NCBI GenBank assembly: GCA_037833965.1 | Contig: AP031356.1 | Coordinates: 4,734,501-4,798,500, forward strand | Length of the DNA stretch: 64,000 nt | DNA from: Marchantia polymorpha subsp. ruderalis | Taxonomy: Eukaryota; Streptophyta; Marchantiopsida; Marchantiales; Marchantiaceae | Reading direction: 5' to 3' | Part shown: positions 37,808 to 50,501 of the stretch, in pieces | Numbering within the stretch: the stretch's first letter is position 1 | How the letters are laid out: each line of letters starts with the position of its first letter | Translations under genes and position numbers: made by a program | Notes under the pieces: generated by a model | Databases searched by the model: none | The model's input: the letters and a program-made list of their open reading frames with translations, nothing else | Told to the model about the DNA's origin: nothing

Positions 37808-38961
37808 ATTTCTGAATAGCTTCGGCAGCTTCCTGTAATTCTCGACGACCTCTCAAAGCCTCACAATTGCTCATCAACTGTGTCCAGCTGGTTTTTGCAT
37901 GCATCCCTCTCATTCTTCGCTTCAGCCAATTCCATTGCTAGTTTCGATTTTTCTTCGACCATCTCTTGGAATTCAATCTTCAATGTTTGATTCAGGTTTT
38001 ACAATTGAGCAATTTGAGACTGCAGGTTGTCCTCATCTTTCCTCTCGATCCGGCTCCTCTTTGTAGGCACATCGGTGGAATTCTGCATCACCTTCGTATC
38101 GCGGCCACTAAATACAACCACTCCATATACATATACGTACTGAGTGTTTCGCAGCTTCAAGTCCCTGAGAAGCATTTGCTGGAGTCAGAGGGACAAAGTC
38201 TCGCCCTCACTTGTGATGTTGCCTATGAAGGTATAAAGATTGGGATTGGGATCCTCAGTATTCATGTCCGCATGAAATTGCCCGAACTCGGCATCTTCAT
38301 CTAACTCTATCGCGCGTTCCAAGGACCTCTTTAATTTCAGGTTAGTCTCGCCATCAAGATTCGTCGTCTCAATGTAGCAGATTCCATCCGGGTATGCGGA
38401 GGAGAGCATGAGCAGATCGGCCGGAAAAAACTAATCCTTTCCCACCTCAACGACATCTCCCACTCTCAACTTCTTCCACGCTCTTGCTTTGAATTTCCCC
38501 TGTCCCGAGTGTACCTTGATCTTCCGATTGTTTATTTCTTGATCTTGAGTGAAACGACGAGAATCCTCGACGGCCTCTTTGATCATACTCACTCCCACGA
38601 CAAAAAGAAGGGGAGCAATCAAACTGGCAGCTGAATACGGAGCAACGGGAGTGAGAGAAATTGCTCCCGCGAGAAGAAAGTAGAGATTGGCCACCCTCCG
38701 AAACTGCTCAAACAGAGCTTTGGGTAAAAAAGTAATGAGGTTGTATTTGGTCGTCGAGACATAGTTGGATTTGTACTTGTAAGCCGGTTGTTGAAAATGC
38801 TTCTCCGGGGTGTTACAAAAAACCACTATGGAAAATTCCGGCCCTCCTCCCGCAGGAAACTCATCTGTGGTGCCACCACCTGGTCTTACACAAGCTGTGT
38901 ACGTGTACAACTTACTGAACCGCATCCGTTTTTTCCCTCGACTTCGCGACCCCCGAGCCAT
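37808..38961 (-). pseudogene. P4-type ATPase (phospholipid flippase) fragment fused to a coiled-coil stretch
   Basis: From ATG 38961 the frame encodes the plant ALA-type N-terminus: a basic start, then [20 protein letters not shown], the first two membrane segments ([20 protein letters not shown] and an [14 protein letters not shown] stretch), [15 protein letters not shown] and the actuator start. The DGET loop of P4-ATPases, needed for dephosphorylation, is present in NLDGETNLKLKRSLE. An in-frame TAG at about 38428-38430 falls between VGKD and FFPADLL. Near 38180 a two-base loss shifts the frame, after which [20 protein letters not shown] and KRSRIERK remain readable to 38038. The phosphorylation domain and the other membrane segments are absent. 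The frame then continues into a heptad-rich segment (to about 37808, two stops) that does not belong to P4-ATPases. It cannot make a working flippase. Confidence 0.85.
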
Positions 38962-39009
38962 GGTTCTCGGTCCAGCCCACAGGCACTCGATCAGGCAGTG
39001 CTCTGAACC

Positions 39010-41270
39010 CTGATGTCACAGGCCTCAGATCCGCGCTTGGAGCTAGACAGAGCTTTTTTTTTTCCTAAGTTTTGTATCGCAAATCTACAATCGTCCACTC
39101 TTAAGCACCGAATTGGGGTGACAACTACTTCTGACCTACTTCAGTCGTGCCTTGCAACCTGTGTGGGCAAAACCCCTTCGTAAAACAAGACTCCACCGAT
39201 CCCCCCACCCAGAGGAGGAGACACCACCTCAATGAGGTGCTCAAATCAGGACGCAGAACCAGGATACGAATAAATTCCTGGTCGAATGTCCTGGATCAAA
39301 TTCTAACTTTCCGTCAGCGAGCGCTGAAGCACTGACCAAGGACGAGCAATGAGTCTCCGCGTCACAGAGGCAGAATCGGAGTCAGCTTCACAATCATCCG
39401 CACAAGCTTCGATTCCCAGTAGGAAGAGAAAGCAGACTATTCCAGAGTAGCTGGACAGATTTCGAGAACGGCCGGAGGAAAAAGCCATCATCATTCAACA
39501 TCTGCCTGGCAAGCCCCATTCCATTGTGGCACGAACGAGCTTTGAAGAATCTACCATTCTCACCGTGCCTGACCCTTATGGTGGAAGGAAATTAGCTAGT
39601 CTCCACTGTAAGAGTGTAGAATGTGCTGTCTCTACTCGCTTCCCTCACTCAACCTCCTCCCCTCTCCTCTCTAAGTTCTGAAGCCAGGGAAGGGATCACA
39701 CAATCCCGGTCGAAAATTGGATTCGAAGATCACCCCTACCGCTAATTTCATTCTCAAAATTCTCCTCCTCGAATCTGCAACCGCTCTGCCCCAAGTCAAT
39801 CTACCTGTCCACTACAATCTTCAATCCTTTATGCTCACCGTCATGAGTGGATCCAAGCGACTCCTTTGTTGGATTGTCTCTATGCTGCGTTCTCTAACTC
39901 CGGTACTCGCCGTCTAGAATTCCATTGTGTACGATTCTCAACGAACCATCGCAATTTTTGTTTCTGATTTTGATTGCGACATTACGCTGCTTGCCATCCT
40001 CAACACCTACCAATTCCCGTAACCGTATTTCTACTCTGTATTCCTCCGTTTCTTTACTAGCAATCGTATGAACTCATAATCTTCCAAATTGAAAATTCAA
40101 AATACAATTTTTCAAGATTTTAAATTCAAAATTTTAATCTCATAATGTTAAAATAATATGCAAATGTATTTTTGTACTCGCAACAATTTTTTATACTAAA
40201 TCTTGCCAATAAATTTCTAACAAATTCGCTATATGTTGTAGTTTTTTATCTTTCAATATTCTTTAGATTTTCATTATCAAAATCAAAATTTTGCAACAAA
40301 ATCTTTGATTTTAAACTTAGATTTCAAGTAAGTTTGAGCTTATTAACATCTAATCTATTTCTAGCTCCAATAAGCATCCTATTCATATAAATTACTAGAA
40401 TAATGAAGCTAAACATTTCATAATTAGTTTTTTTTTTATCTATACACAAGGATCAAATATAGTTTTTTTTAATCCTTGTGGACTCAATCATAAAATCGCT
40501 TACTCAATCTATTATGGGGGGTTTTTTTTTTCATGGCCAGATTTTAGAAATTTGCAATTTTTTTTTGGTGGTATTTTTCACAAATTTCATTCGCTATATC
40601 TGGCTTGATTGGATCAAATTGACCTCAATGGGCTTGAATTGTAAAGTAAGCATGAAGTTTTATTCATGAAATTACTTCATATAAATGATCATACATAATA
40701 TCAATAACATCAACAGGTTGATTAAAAAAACGAAAAAAAATCACAACTACACACAAGAAGCAAATAAAAACATATTAAGCAAGTAATATATATATATATA
40801 TATATCTCATTGTAAACCACACCTCTCTCTTTCTTATGTGAATACATTAGTAATCAGTTTATATTTATATATCTTTTGAACTTCTTAATTGCAATTATGT
40901 TTTAATTTATGAATTCGTTCGGTACTTCACTATTGCATTAATAATCAAGTTTTGTTGTCAATCAATATTACATATTTCTTTGCATTGTTGCTATCTACTC
41001 AATTTTATCCCATAAGTCTTCACATAAAAAAAAGTTTCAACTTCTTTCAAGATCAAAGTTGTATCATAATTATTAGAGTATATATAATCATATCCCAATT
41101 AAATTCATTTGATTCATTTGCCAAATAATTTTTGGTGAACCTCAAATCATCACAACAAAGTAGGAAGATTAAAAATTAACTTCTACTAGATAGTCATAAA
41201 ATTGAATTAGTAAAATGAAATTTTACAATATATGAAATATGTATTCATGAATTTGTTTTTGAAGATCATT
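39010..41270. other. Intergenic region, with a possible short coding relic
   Basis: On the plus strand from ATG 39351 a frame reads through one TAG (near 39448) to about 39600. It encodes a Ser/Gln-rich segment, RKRKQ, then an IIIQHLPGKPHSIVAR-like segment. It looks like a decayed exon or retroelement piece, but I do not recognise it. From about 40080 to 41270 the DNA is strongly AT-rich with a (TA)n run at 40786-40804, and no gene is seen. Confidence 0.4.
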
Positions 41271-41271
41271 G

Positions 41272-42385
41272 TAAGCCGAACACGTCACCCTTCAGCGTTT
41301 GTAGTCTAGGTGGAGGTTTCGGTTCATATAACATCATTGTTACTAGTCTCACTCAGTAGTTCAAGTGCACCCATGTCACTCATTTTCTTCCAAACACTCT
41401 TACTCATTTGAGATCTAAGCTTGAATATATCACTAAACATGAAACATCTGTACTTAATATCTTAGACTTATACACCATGCAAGGAAGAACAATTAACAAC
41501 AGAATTCACAACTCAGAAGATCTGGTCATTTGAATGTATTTCACACACAATGGAATACCGTTCGTAGACAAAGGGTCCAATTTTGGCACTTACTGAAATG
41601 GACTCGAGTACCCATAATAAGTAAATGAGAAGTGTGACATCATGCCAAAAGTGCATGTCAGTTCGGAACTGGTTACATATCTCAAACATATGCATAACTT
41701 TTGATGTAGCACAATCTAAAGGCCTGGAATCTTATGATCTACCTCAGTTATAGTAGCATACTAAGGTACTATCCCTTCCCTCTTGTTCTTTCTTCCTGGC
41801 CTGTTCCTTCATCACTTCTTACTCTGATTCACCACTATACAAATCCTCCCTCTCTTCGTCTCCTCGCTCTCGGGAGACATCCATCTTAGATCTCAGACCT
41901 CGCTTTCAGATTTCACTTCGATTTCAGCTCATACTCTCAGATTCAACTCTCAGATCTGATCAGATTTCACTCTCGGATTTGACTCTCAGATTTCACTTCG
42001 ATTTCAACTCCTTCTCAGATCCTACACTTTGATTTCAGCTCCCACTCTCAGATGCGACTCTCAGATTTCACTTCCCACTCTCAGATCTTACACTTCAATT
42101 TCAGCTCCCACTCTCAAATTCAACACTCAGATGTTACTCTCAGATTTCAGATCCCACTCTCAGATTTCAGATCCACCTTTCAGATTTCAGCTTCCACTCT
42201 CAGATTTCAGATACCACTCTCAGATCTGACTCTCTACCCTCGGTAATTCTCACCACTCACTTTCGGAATTCTCACCACTCACTCTGCCCCTGCGACTGAT
42301 CCAACCTGTGTCCAAACACAATGACACCACTCCACATCGAATACCACAATCCCCGCAGCAGCCCGGCACAAACTGGCACCCCGCC
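41272..42385 (+). repeat. Dispersed repeat with CAGATTT minisatellite, copy 2
   Basis: It has the same leader, CAGATTT-rich array (41880-42240) and C-rich tail as the segment at 36247-37550, in the same orientation. Array units are mainly CTCAGATTTCA with short spacers. LTR copy B of the Gypsy family begins immediately after it at 42386, so the retroelement probably inserted into this repeat. Confidence 0.6.
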
Positions 42386-43151
42386 TGTAATAACCCACTA
42401 AAGGCTAAAACTGTAATATAGTGGTAGAAAGGTCGAACCCACATGGACAGAGGCAACACACAAGGTACAAAGTGTCACATTTAACAGACTATTGAGGAGT
42501 TTGAATTCTCAGGCGACTGTCACTCCCAGAAGTACTGCAAGGGTCCACTCGGAGCTCACTCGGAGGTCGCATAGTGCAGCGTAGTTCACTCAACACACAC
42601 ACACACACACACACCTGAAACTACAGAAACACAACCCAGAGATCGGTTAGGACCTCCACTTAAGATTTCAGGGGGGAAAATCTCTCGCAAGTACACTCAG
42701 CAAATCTGCGGGTAGTGACTCCCAACTCCGGCTTTTACAACCCTTCCACTAGCTTTCTTCTAGCGTGGGGAACCCGGGTTGGACTTCCTACTTTGGATCG
42801 AAGTCACTCATACGCGGTGAACAACACGCTCAACTCACAAAACGCGTAGAGAACACATGTCCGCACGGAGGGACTCAACTGAGAAAACGATCCAGTAGCA
42901 CATCATAACAGTCTATTGAAGAGTTTGAATTCTTAGGCACTTGTCATTCCCAGAAATACTACAGGGGTTACCCTGAAGGCACCTGCTGCAGCGTGACCTG
43001 AATTTACAACCAAGGCTTACTCGAAGTAGCAAAACTTCACTTTGGCATTCAGGGGAAAAATCCCGAAGGAGTACAATTAGAAACAATCACTCAAAAGTGT
43101 AAGGGGGAAACTGTTCAAGTATCTAACTCGCAACTGGCTCTGAGCATCGGC

Positions 43152-43156
43152 AATCA
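43152..43156. repeat. Target-site duplication of solo LTR A (left)
   Basis: aatca; the partner is at 48033-48037. Confidence 0.9.
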
Positions 43157-44078
43157 TGTAATAACCCACCAAAGGCTAAAACTGCAGTATGGTGGTAAAA
43201 AGATCGAACCCACAGGGACAGAGGCAACACACAGAGTAAAAAGTGTCACGTTTAACAGACTTTTGTAGAGTTTGAATTCTAGGCGACTGTCACTCCCAGA
43301 AATACTGCAGTGCTCGACTCGGAGGCTCGACTCGGAGGAGGATCTCGACTCGGAGGATGCTCGGAGGATGCACGGTACAGCGTAGTCACTCAACACACAC
43401 ACACACACACACCTGAAAACTGGCAAAAGCACAACTCGGAGGTCGGTCAGGACCTCCGCTTCGGATTTCAGGAGGAAAGTGTCTCAAAAGTTCACTCAGA
43501 GGTTCTGCAGGTAGTGCCTCCCACTCCGGCTTTTACTGCCCTTCCGCCAGGAACTAGCGGAGGGTACCCGGACTGGACTTCCCACTTCGGAACGAAGCCT
43601 CTTCATACGCCGTGGACGTCACCCTCGACTCTCACACCAAACGCAGGGAGTGCAGACCCGACTGAGAACTTAACTGAGACACGATCCAGTAACACACACA
43701 CAACCTGAATTGCAAACCAAGGCTTACACGAAGTAATAAAACTTCACTTTGGCATTCAGGGGAAACTTCCCGTAGGAGTACAATCAGGATATGTCACTCG
43801 AAGGAGTAAGGGGGAACTGTTCAAGTATCTAACTCGCAGCCGGCTCTGAGCATTAGAAATCACCCGCAGGTGCAGATCCGCACTACTCAAGTCTCTAACC
43901 GGGTACTAGCTCTGAACATTCAGCCGAAGGCCTTCAACTACAACATACGGTAACTTCGCTATGCTGCAGCTTCTCTACGTGGTGCCAGGACCAAAAATGC
44001 ACAAACACGCCAAGAAAGTGAGTTCCTGATCTGCACTTCCGAAACTGGAAGAGTCCCAAGGCAAAACGCCTTGATCTA

Positions 44079-44085
44079 CTTTATA
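44079..44085 (-). promoter_or_regulatory. TATA box of LTR A
   Basis: TATAAAG on the minus strand, just downstream of the ORF stop. The same element occurs at the equivalent place in B (48250-48256), E (54891-54899) and C (60909-60916). It is followed by a CAAGGC-GTTTT-GCCTTG hairpin. Confidence 0.7.
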
Positions 44086-44117
44086 CCCTCAAAGGTCCTA
44101 ACTAGCACTACGCTATC

Positions 44118-46673
44118 CTATCTACTACTCGCAACATCTGCGCGAAACCAAACTATACTACTGCACTCGGCGGATCCGGTGCTGCGCCTCCTGCGCGCCG
44201 GACTGCTCCGCTCGCTGTCTCTACCTTGCCAGTCTTCCGACCAGCTGCGCAACCCCAGGCGTCGGAGGGCTGCAGTGACTTCCGACTCTAAGTGCGCCAT
44301 AGTGTCGCGCGCACCCGACAAGAAGGTTTCTAATTTCCTCGCCACTCGCCGCCGACTCCGACTGTCACCCTCCGTCAATGCCGCCGCCCGAAGCTCGAAC
44401 TCCCTTAGTGTGATCCTCTCTTGAGCTGCCACCTCCCAATGGGCGTATCCTTTTAGGCAGTGAGTCACCCGCGTCGCCAACTCTTCTCGCGCCCTGCAGC
44501 TGCCTTCCACCTCTGCTAGCTGCATTTCCGCTTCCGCACGCTGCGCCCTCAAATCCGAGCACTCGGATTGCAAGTTGCGCAACAACTCCTCATCCTCCTT
44601 GCGGGCTCTTTGACTTTCTTCTAAGGCGCGCGTCTGGCGCGCAAGCTCGGCTGCTAGGATGCGGTTTTGTCTCCGCTCTTCCTGCAATTCCGACTCGATC
44701 TTTGCCCGCATTAGCTCGGCATCCGCCTGACTTTTCGTCGCCGCATCCTCCCTCTGCTGCTGCAAGGCTTGGTATAGCTTCTGTGTGACCGCCAGGTGTT
44801 GTCGGAGGGCGGTGTTCCTATCCACATATACTTGGCACCTAGAGGCCCAAATGGCCACCTTGCTCCTCGTCCTTCGCTTGATAGTCTCCACATAAGACTG
44901 CGGTTTTCCAGTACCCGAGTACTTGGATGTCTTGCGATCCAGATATCGCAGGAGTGGGACTATCTGCTCGCACAACACCCCTGTTGGCGTTTTCTGCACA
45001 GAATCCGCTTCCTGCTCTTCCGAGCTCGTCTCATCCTCAGTCTCGAGGATTTCAGTCGCCACCGAATCCCTTGGCGACTCCCTGGAACTGTGGCGCGCAG
45101 CAGCTTCCGCTGCGACTGCTGCTCCACTGCCTGCTAAAATATCCAGGGCAGTGGGGGATCCCACTGCTTGAGCCCCTATTCCGGCTCGATCTTCGGTCTC
45201 CGAAGGGGTCGACGCCGCAGTGACTCTTGTCACCTTTGCACCGCCCGCTTCTGCTGCCTGCCCTTCCGGCGCAATCTGCGCGGAAGGTGTCTTCGCTGAA
45301 GGTGCGTCCGCCGAAGGCGTCCGCACACTGGTCACCGGCCCTGTCCGTCTCGCAGTCGGCGAATCCGGCCGTCTCTCTGTTGACCGACTCGCAGTCGGCC
45401 GACCAGCAGTTGTCCGACTGGGAGTCGGATACACCCTGCGCGTCTTCACTCCACTTGACCTGCTTGCTGGTGGCGTTTTCCCAGAAGTGCCTTCCGCCGA
45501 AGACGACCATCTGAGGGTTGTTGGCTCGTCAGCCAAACTCTCTTCTGCTTCCGGCCTGCTGTCCGGTTCAACGCGCCGTTCAGTTGACCTTCCTTCCGCT
45601 TGTCGACCTTCAGTCGCCCGACTCGTAGTCGGCCGACTGTCAGTCCGTCCATCTCCTTCCGAAGGCATTGGTGCCTTCTGCGCAGAGGTATTTGTCGACT
45701 TCCCTAGAATCTGCGCGATTATCTCCTCCTGCGTGGGATTCCGCCGGAGCGGAGTACGCCCGGTCTCCTCAGTACTAGTTGGCATTTTGCGTGCCCTCTG
45801 TTTTGGTCGACTGTGAGGCTCGTGGGTGGGCCGACCACGAGTCGGCGCAGCTGGCACTTCCGGCTGCCTGTCCTCAGGTCTCTCATCCCACTTCCGCTTT
45901 TGCGGAATGCGCTCACTTCGACGTTCTTCTGCTGCTCTTGCTGGGGCCGGAGCCGGAGACGGACTGGCAGGTTCCTCGTCCGGATCCGTGTCTACTTCGG
46001 CCTCCCGTGAGTATCTACCTGGATAGCTCTGGGTCAGCAGCGGAAACCGTGTCCGCTCTGAATTTGTCAAACATCCCATCGCCCGATAAAACACAATCAA
46101 GTAAGGCGAAAGATGATTGAGGGTTCCTCCTCTCTCTTCTTGCGCATGTTGGCGCGTCACCTTCCACAGGAGCCGTGCCCAATGCACTGGAGCTCCTGAC
46201 AACACTAGCTCCACAAATTCTACCTGCCAACCATGCATGTAAGCGGTCTTGGTCGGCTACAATATCTGCAGCAATGCAGTCGCGACATTTCTCCGCAATC
46301 GATCTTTGTAATCCCGTGTCCGGAAACCGTTCTTGGGATGCCTGGCAACTTTGAAGAGCTCATTGTAGGAGATTTCTTCCTCCTGGGACACCTTCACGCT
46401 ATCGGCCTCGAAGAGGAGATCCCCTTCCTCGCCGGCACACCTGCCCAACACCTGCGCCCACTTACAAATGTCCCATCTTTCTGGATGTGGACGGAATCCG
46501 CGTGAGGGCTTGTGTCTCTCCTGCAGATACTCGCGCACAATCTCCGGACATGTCCAGTTCCACCCCCATAGAAGGAAATCGAGCTTCAGCCCCAGCAGCA
46601 CATCTTGAAATGCGCGTAGACAGATCTGCGGCACCCTGAGCGGAGACACTCGTAGCTGGGGAACCTTCGACAT
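44118..46673 (-). pseudogene. LTR-encoded ORF, copy A (one nonsense codon)
   Basis: The frame stays open from about 46808 to the stop at 44118 except for one TAG at 46257-46259. The E and C copies have CAG (Gln) there, so a single C-to-T change breaks it. The conserved start context N-A-M at 46671-46673 matches that of E and C. The N-terminal domain includes KLDFLLWGWNW, RWDICKWAQVLGRCAG, NGFRTRDYKDRLRR, WARLLWKVTRQ and GGTLNHLSPYLIVFYR. The linker is Pro/Ser/Thr/Arg-rich (TPSADAPSAKTPSA) and coded by DNA with CCGACT-nnn-AGTCGG dyads. The C-terminal coiled coil (VPLLRYLDRK to the end) is well preserved, including KGYAHWEVAAQE and LRRLGLRSWSEDWQGR. Confidence 0.85.
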
Positions 46674-48032
46674 TGCGTTTCCTGCACACACAAACGTTCT
46701 CCCTTTCGCTCGCTCTCTCACAATCGCCACTGCGTGTCGGCCGCTCAAGCACTGACTGCTCATTTCTCTTCGCTCACGCTCAAGTTCGCTACTCGCAATT
46801 CTCTCCAAGGTCTGTCAAGATCCTCGCGCAACTCGTCTCCGCACTCTCTCCTCTCACTGCAGGTCTCTCCGCCCTTGCGCGTAATCTTGGAAGCTGGAAA
46901 TCGCAAAATCAAGAATGAGAGAATGAGACTGGAGCGCAGTCTTTTCTTCTCCGAATTCAAGAACGTCCAACGTTCTTACTGGTTACAACGTACGCAGCCG
47001 GCTATACGGCCTAACGATTCGCCCTTTGCATGCGCGAATTCACGTCTCCGCACTGCGCGCATTCGCATGCGTGAATGTTGAATTCTCCCGCCGCCGCCGC
47101 CTTCCGGACTCGAGTCCGCCGCAGGGTATACGTCGGCTATGTTGTCTTTCCCTAACCCGTCCATCACCGGAGGCGTGTCGCCGCTGGCGCGTTCCTTATC
47201 CGTCGGCGCCTTGCTGGAGGCGCACATCCAGTCGGAGCGAATTACGCCGGCGCGCATTCGTACCGCTTATTTTGTCCTTTATGCCTCGTCCATTGCTGAC
47301 GGCGCATATCCGCCAGCGCAAATCATGCCAGCGCATCCGGCCATCAGCGCCACGTCGGAGGCGTACATCCGACCGGCGCTTTCCTTCCATGAGCAGTCGC
47401 CAAAGGTGCTTCCGACTCTGAGTTGGTTTCCTCCCATGAGCGCGCGATTCCGCCGAAGGCGCATCGCCGAGGGCGTACGGGAGTCCTTTCCGGCTGTGAA
47501 CCCTAGCGCGAACGGCGCATGTCCGGCTACGAGTGTTCCGACGCTCATAACTTCTCCGTCCCTGATCCATCTCCGACGCTCTTGGGCTCGTTAGAACGAG
47601 CGTCCCGAGCTCTTTCTAATGCAACTTCAACCAACTGGATCTACCGTGTATTCCGATCGTTATGAAGGTTTTCCCTTTCCGCGCTAGCGGCGCATCGCCG
47701 AAGGCGCACTCATGGTCGGACGCCTTCAGAGGTCCGGGCCCTTCTTCTGACGTCTTTAGCAAAACCTCCTCCTGAGGTGTCTGCGCCGGAAGCGTAGCTT
47801 CCTTATACGCTGGAAGCGCGTGAGTAGGGACACCTCAGAAAAGGAGCTTTTGCCGAAGGCGCCGAAGACATTGGCGTTGGTACATCCGACTACGCGATTC
47901 TTCGTGACCTCGTGACGATCTCATCAATCCACTCTATTTAACGTACCCTTTTCTAACTACAAACACTGCTTCGGTACTAGTTTTCTAAAATTGTTTAAAT
48001 TCTGCAAAAAAAACAAAAAGTGTGTTACCACA

Positions 48033-48037
48033 AATCA
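48033..48037. repeat. Target-site duplication of solo LTR A (right)
   Basis: aatca; the partner is at 43152-43156. Confidence 0.9.
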
Positions 48038-48271
48038 CTCGCAGGTGTAGATACGAACTACCCAAGTCTCTAACCAATGTACTAGCTTTGAACATTCGGC
48101 CGAAGTCCTTTAGCTACAACATGCAGATCGCCAAGTTGTAGCTCCTCTTGCGTGTTGACAGAACTAAGGACACAAACACGCAGAGAAAATGAGTTCCTGA
48201 TCTGCACTTCCGAAACTGGAAAAATCCCAAGGCAAGACGCCTTGAACTACTTTATACCTTCTAAGTCCTAA

Positions 48272-50501
48272 CTAACACTGCACTGCACTACGCAACGCGA
48301 CTGCACGGAACCACGCTACACTACACTCCGTAGAACCAGTGCTTCGCCTTCTGCGCGACGGATTGCCGCGCACTAACTCTCTACCCTGCCAGTCTTCCGC
48401 TCGACTGCGCAGTCCCAACCGCCGCAACACCGCAGAAACCTCCGTCTCGAGAGTGACCATGGTGTCCCGCGACTTCGACAGAAACGAATCCAGCTTCTTC
48501 GCCACTCGCCGCCGGCTCCGACTGTCACCTGACAACAAACCCGCCGCACGAAGCTCTAACTCGCGCAGTGTGAGTTTCTCCTGCGCCGCCACTTCCCAGT
48601 GCGCGTAACCTCTGAGACAGTGGGTGACTCGCCTCGCCAATTCTTCCTTCGTGAGATCTGCCTCCCGCCGGCGATCGTCTTCAACTACAACCAACTGCAA
48701 TTCGGCCTCCGCACGCTGCGCGCTCAATTTCCCGCACTCGGATTGCAGTCTGCGGATTAATTTTTCATCCGCCTGCCGTGCGAGCTGACACTGCTCTAAC
48801 AACCGTGTTTGTTGCACGAGCTCTTCTGACAAAATTCGGTTCTGAGCTTGCTCAGAATCCAGCTCCTCTGCTAACTTCGCCTTTGCCTTGGCGAAATCCT
48901 CCAGCTTCTCGTTCTTCGTCTTGTCGAGAGCCTTGTACATCTTCTTGGTGAGATTGACATGGCCCCGCAGGCAATCATGCCTCTCCCGTAGATCCTTAAG
49001 TTCCTGATCCACACGGGCCAACAACTTGCTGGTGTGGATTTTAGTGCGGGTTCGCCTCTTCACTAGCTCGACGTAGGACCCAGGCTGGCGGGGGTCCGCG
49101 TACTTCTCCACTTTGCGATCAAGGTACCTCAACAGAGGTACTACCTGCTCACAGAGCGCCGCCGTCGGCGTGCCTGCCACTGACTGCTCCTCCTCCTAAG
49201 TTGATTCCGACCCCGACACTGATTCCGTCGATCCTCCTTCTTCGTCATCCTCCGAGTTGAGGATTTCGGTCGCCACGGAATTCGTCGGTGATTGTCTTGA
49301 GCGTGGCTGCGAAATGTTTGCGTCCTCTGCCGCCACTGTAGCCTCGCTACTCCCCGCCAGAATATCCAAGGCGGTGGGTGAATGCGGTTGTGCCAAATTC
49401 ACATCGCCCGCCCGTCCGGCTTCTGCTAACTCCTCATCGCCACAGGCGTTTACCGCCGAAGGCGATCGTGCGGAAGGTGTCTGCGCGGAGTGCAATTGTG
49501 CATCGCACACACGAATTTCCTCCTGCCGACAGTCAATCTGCTCCTCCGTTAGGTCCCGCTCCTTCGATCGGTCCCGCTCCTCCATTAGGTCATGCGCCAG
49601 GGACGCATCCTGCCTATGCGTAAGCGCAATCGTCGGCGGCGCTTCCGCCGAGGGCGGTTGAGCCGAAGGCGGCTCGCCTGATATCGCTTGGCCCGAAGGC
49701 CTTTCCGCCGAAGGCACACCTTCCGGCGGATTTCCCGCCGAGGGCGCGTTCCCCGCCGGCTCCCTACTTGTAACTCGGTGGCGCGAAGGCCATGGCGCCG
49801 AAGGCGCATTTCCCGGCGGTCTCACCGCCGAAGGATCTTGCCCCGAAGGCCCTTGAGCCGAAGGCGGATCTTCGGCTGGCTCCTTTCCTTTCCTGCGCTG
49901 CACCGGGGGTGAGTCTCGCCTATGCGCAGGCGTGCTCCTGTCCGCAGGGATTCGCCTATCCGCAAGGAGTCTCCCGTCTGCAGGGAGTCGCCTATCCGTA
50001 GGCGGCACACTCATCCGTGCCGCACGTTGTTGCTCCCGACCCAAAGGTCGTCTCATTTCCGCCGAGGGCGTTCGTGCCATCGGCGTAGGGAGGTCCGCTG
50101 ACCCCTCTCCTGTTCGTGCAATCCCGTCCTCCTCCGAGGATGGGGTCTCCTTCTCTCCGGCGGCCCGTGCCGTTTCCGCGGTGCTTGCAGGTAACACAAG
50201 CCAGCGCGCTTTCTGCTTCGGCCGACTGCAGAGCTCGTGCACTGGCCGCTTTCGTGTGAGAGCAGCCGAATCTTGATGTTGCTCTTTCTCCGGTTCCTCT
50301 CTCCATCTCCGCTTTCGCGGCACTCGCGCTGCGGATGTGTCTCTCCCCTCATCCTATTGACCCGGTGGAGCGGAAGTCGGAGTATCCTCCGCGTCGGAGT
50401 CGACCTCGTTATCCCGCACATACCTCCCGGGATTGTCGATTGACAACAATGGAAACTGAATACGCTCGATCGCGGTTAAGCAACCCATCGACCGATAAAA
50501 G
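48272..50501 (-). pseudogene. LTR-encoded ORF, copy B (5'-truncated, two nonsense codons)
   Basis: The retained part starts in the end of the N-terminal domain (FYRSMGCL, then SIDNPGRYVRDNEVDSD). It is cut at 50501 by element E. In-frame TAG codons occur at 50354-50356 and 49196-49198; otherwise the frame is open to 48272. The linker is rich in x-PSA and PADRR-type repeats. The C-terminal region (VVPLLRYLDRKVEKYADP onward) aligns closely with E and C, including the KLLARVDQELK and EELVQQTRLLEQCQLARQAD coil. It is closer to E/C than to A in this region. Confidence 0.85.

Larger units (their letters stand above)
43157..48032 (-). mobile_element. Solo LTR copy A (4.88 kb) nested in copy B
   Basis: On the minus strand it begins TGTGGTAACACAC at 48032 and ends TTATTACA at 43157. 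A perfect 5-bp target duplication (aatca on the plus strand, 43152-43156 and 48033-48037) flanks it. The TG...CA ends and 5-bp duplication are the hallmarks of an integrated LTR. Since there is no internal region, it is a solo LTR left by LTR-LTR recombination. It is clearly diverged from E and C but has the same order: GC-rich 5' part, large ORF, TATA box, short hairpin, 3' part with microsatellite. Confidence 0.92.
42386..50501 (-). mobile_element. LTR copy B (giant-LTR Ty3/Gypsy family), interrupted twice
   Basis: On the minus strand this LTR ends at 42386 with TTATTACA. It runs 42386-43156, is interrupted by solo LTR A (43157-48032), and resumes at 48033. The sequence joins exactly across A once one copy of the aatca duplication is removed, matching the unbroken LTRs E and C. 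At 50501/50502 it is cut inside its large ORF by the insertion of element E; the rest should lie beyond E, outside the window. No primer-binding site follows its 3' end, so it is a solo LTR or a 3' LTR. Its large ORF is broken (see separate entry). It carries an (AC)n run at 42592-42614, the counterpart of the (GT)n in E and C. Confidence 0.88.

Noticed and set aside
42386..43156. Reading this 770-bp block as a complete short LTR in tandem with 43157 onward
   Set aside because: It is the 3' end of LTR B split by solo LTR A: the aatca duplication flanks A and the sequence rejoins exactly at 43156/48038, matching the unbroken LTRs E and C.
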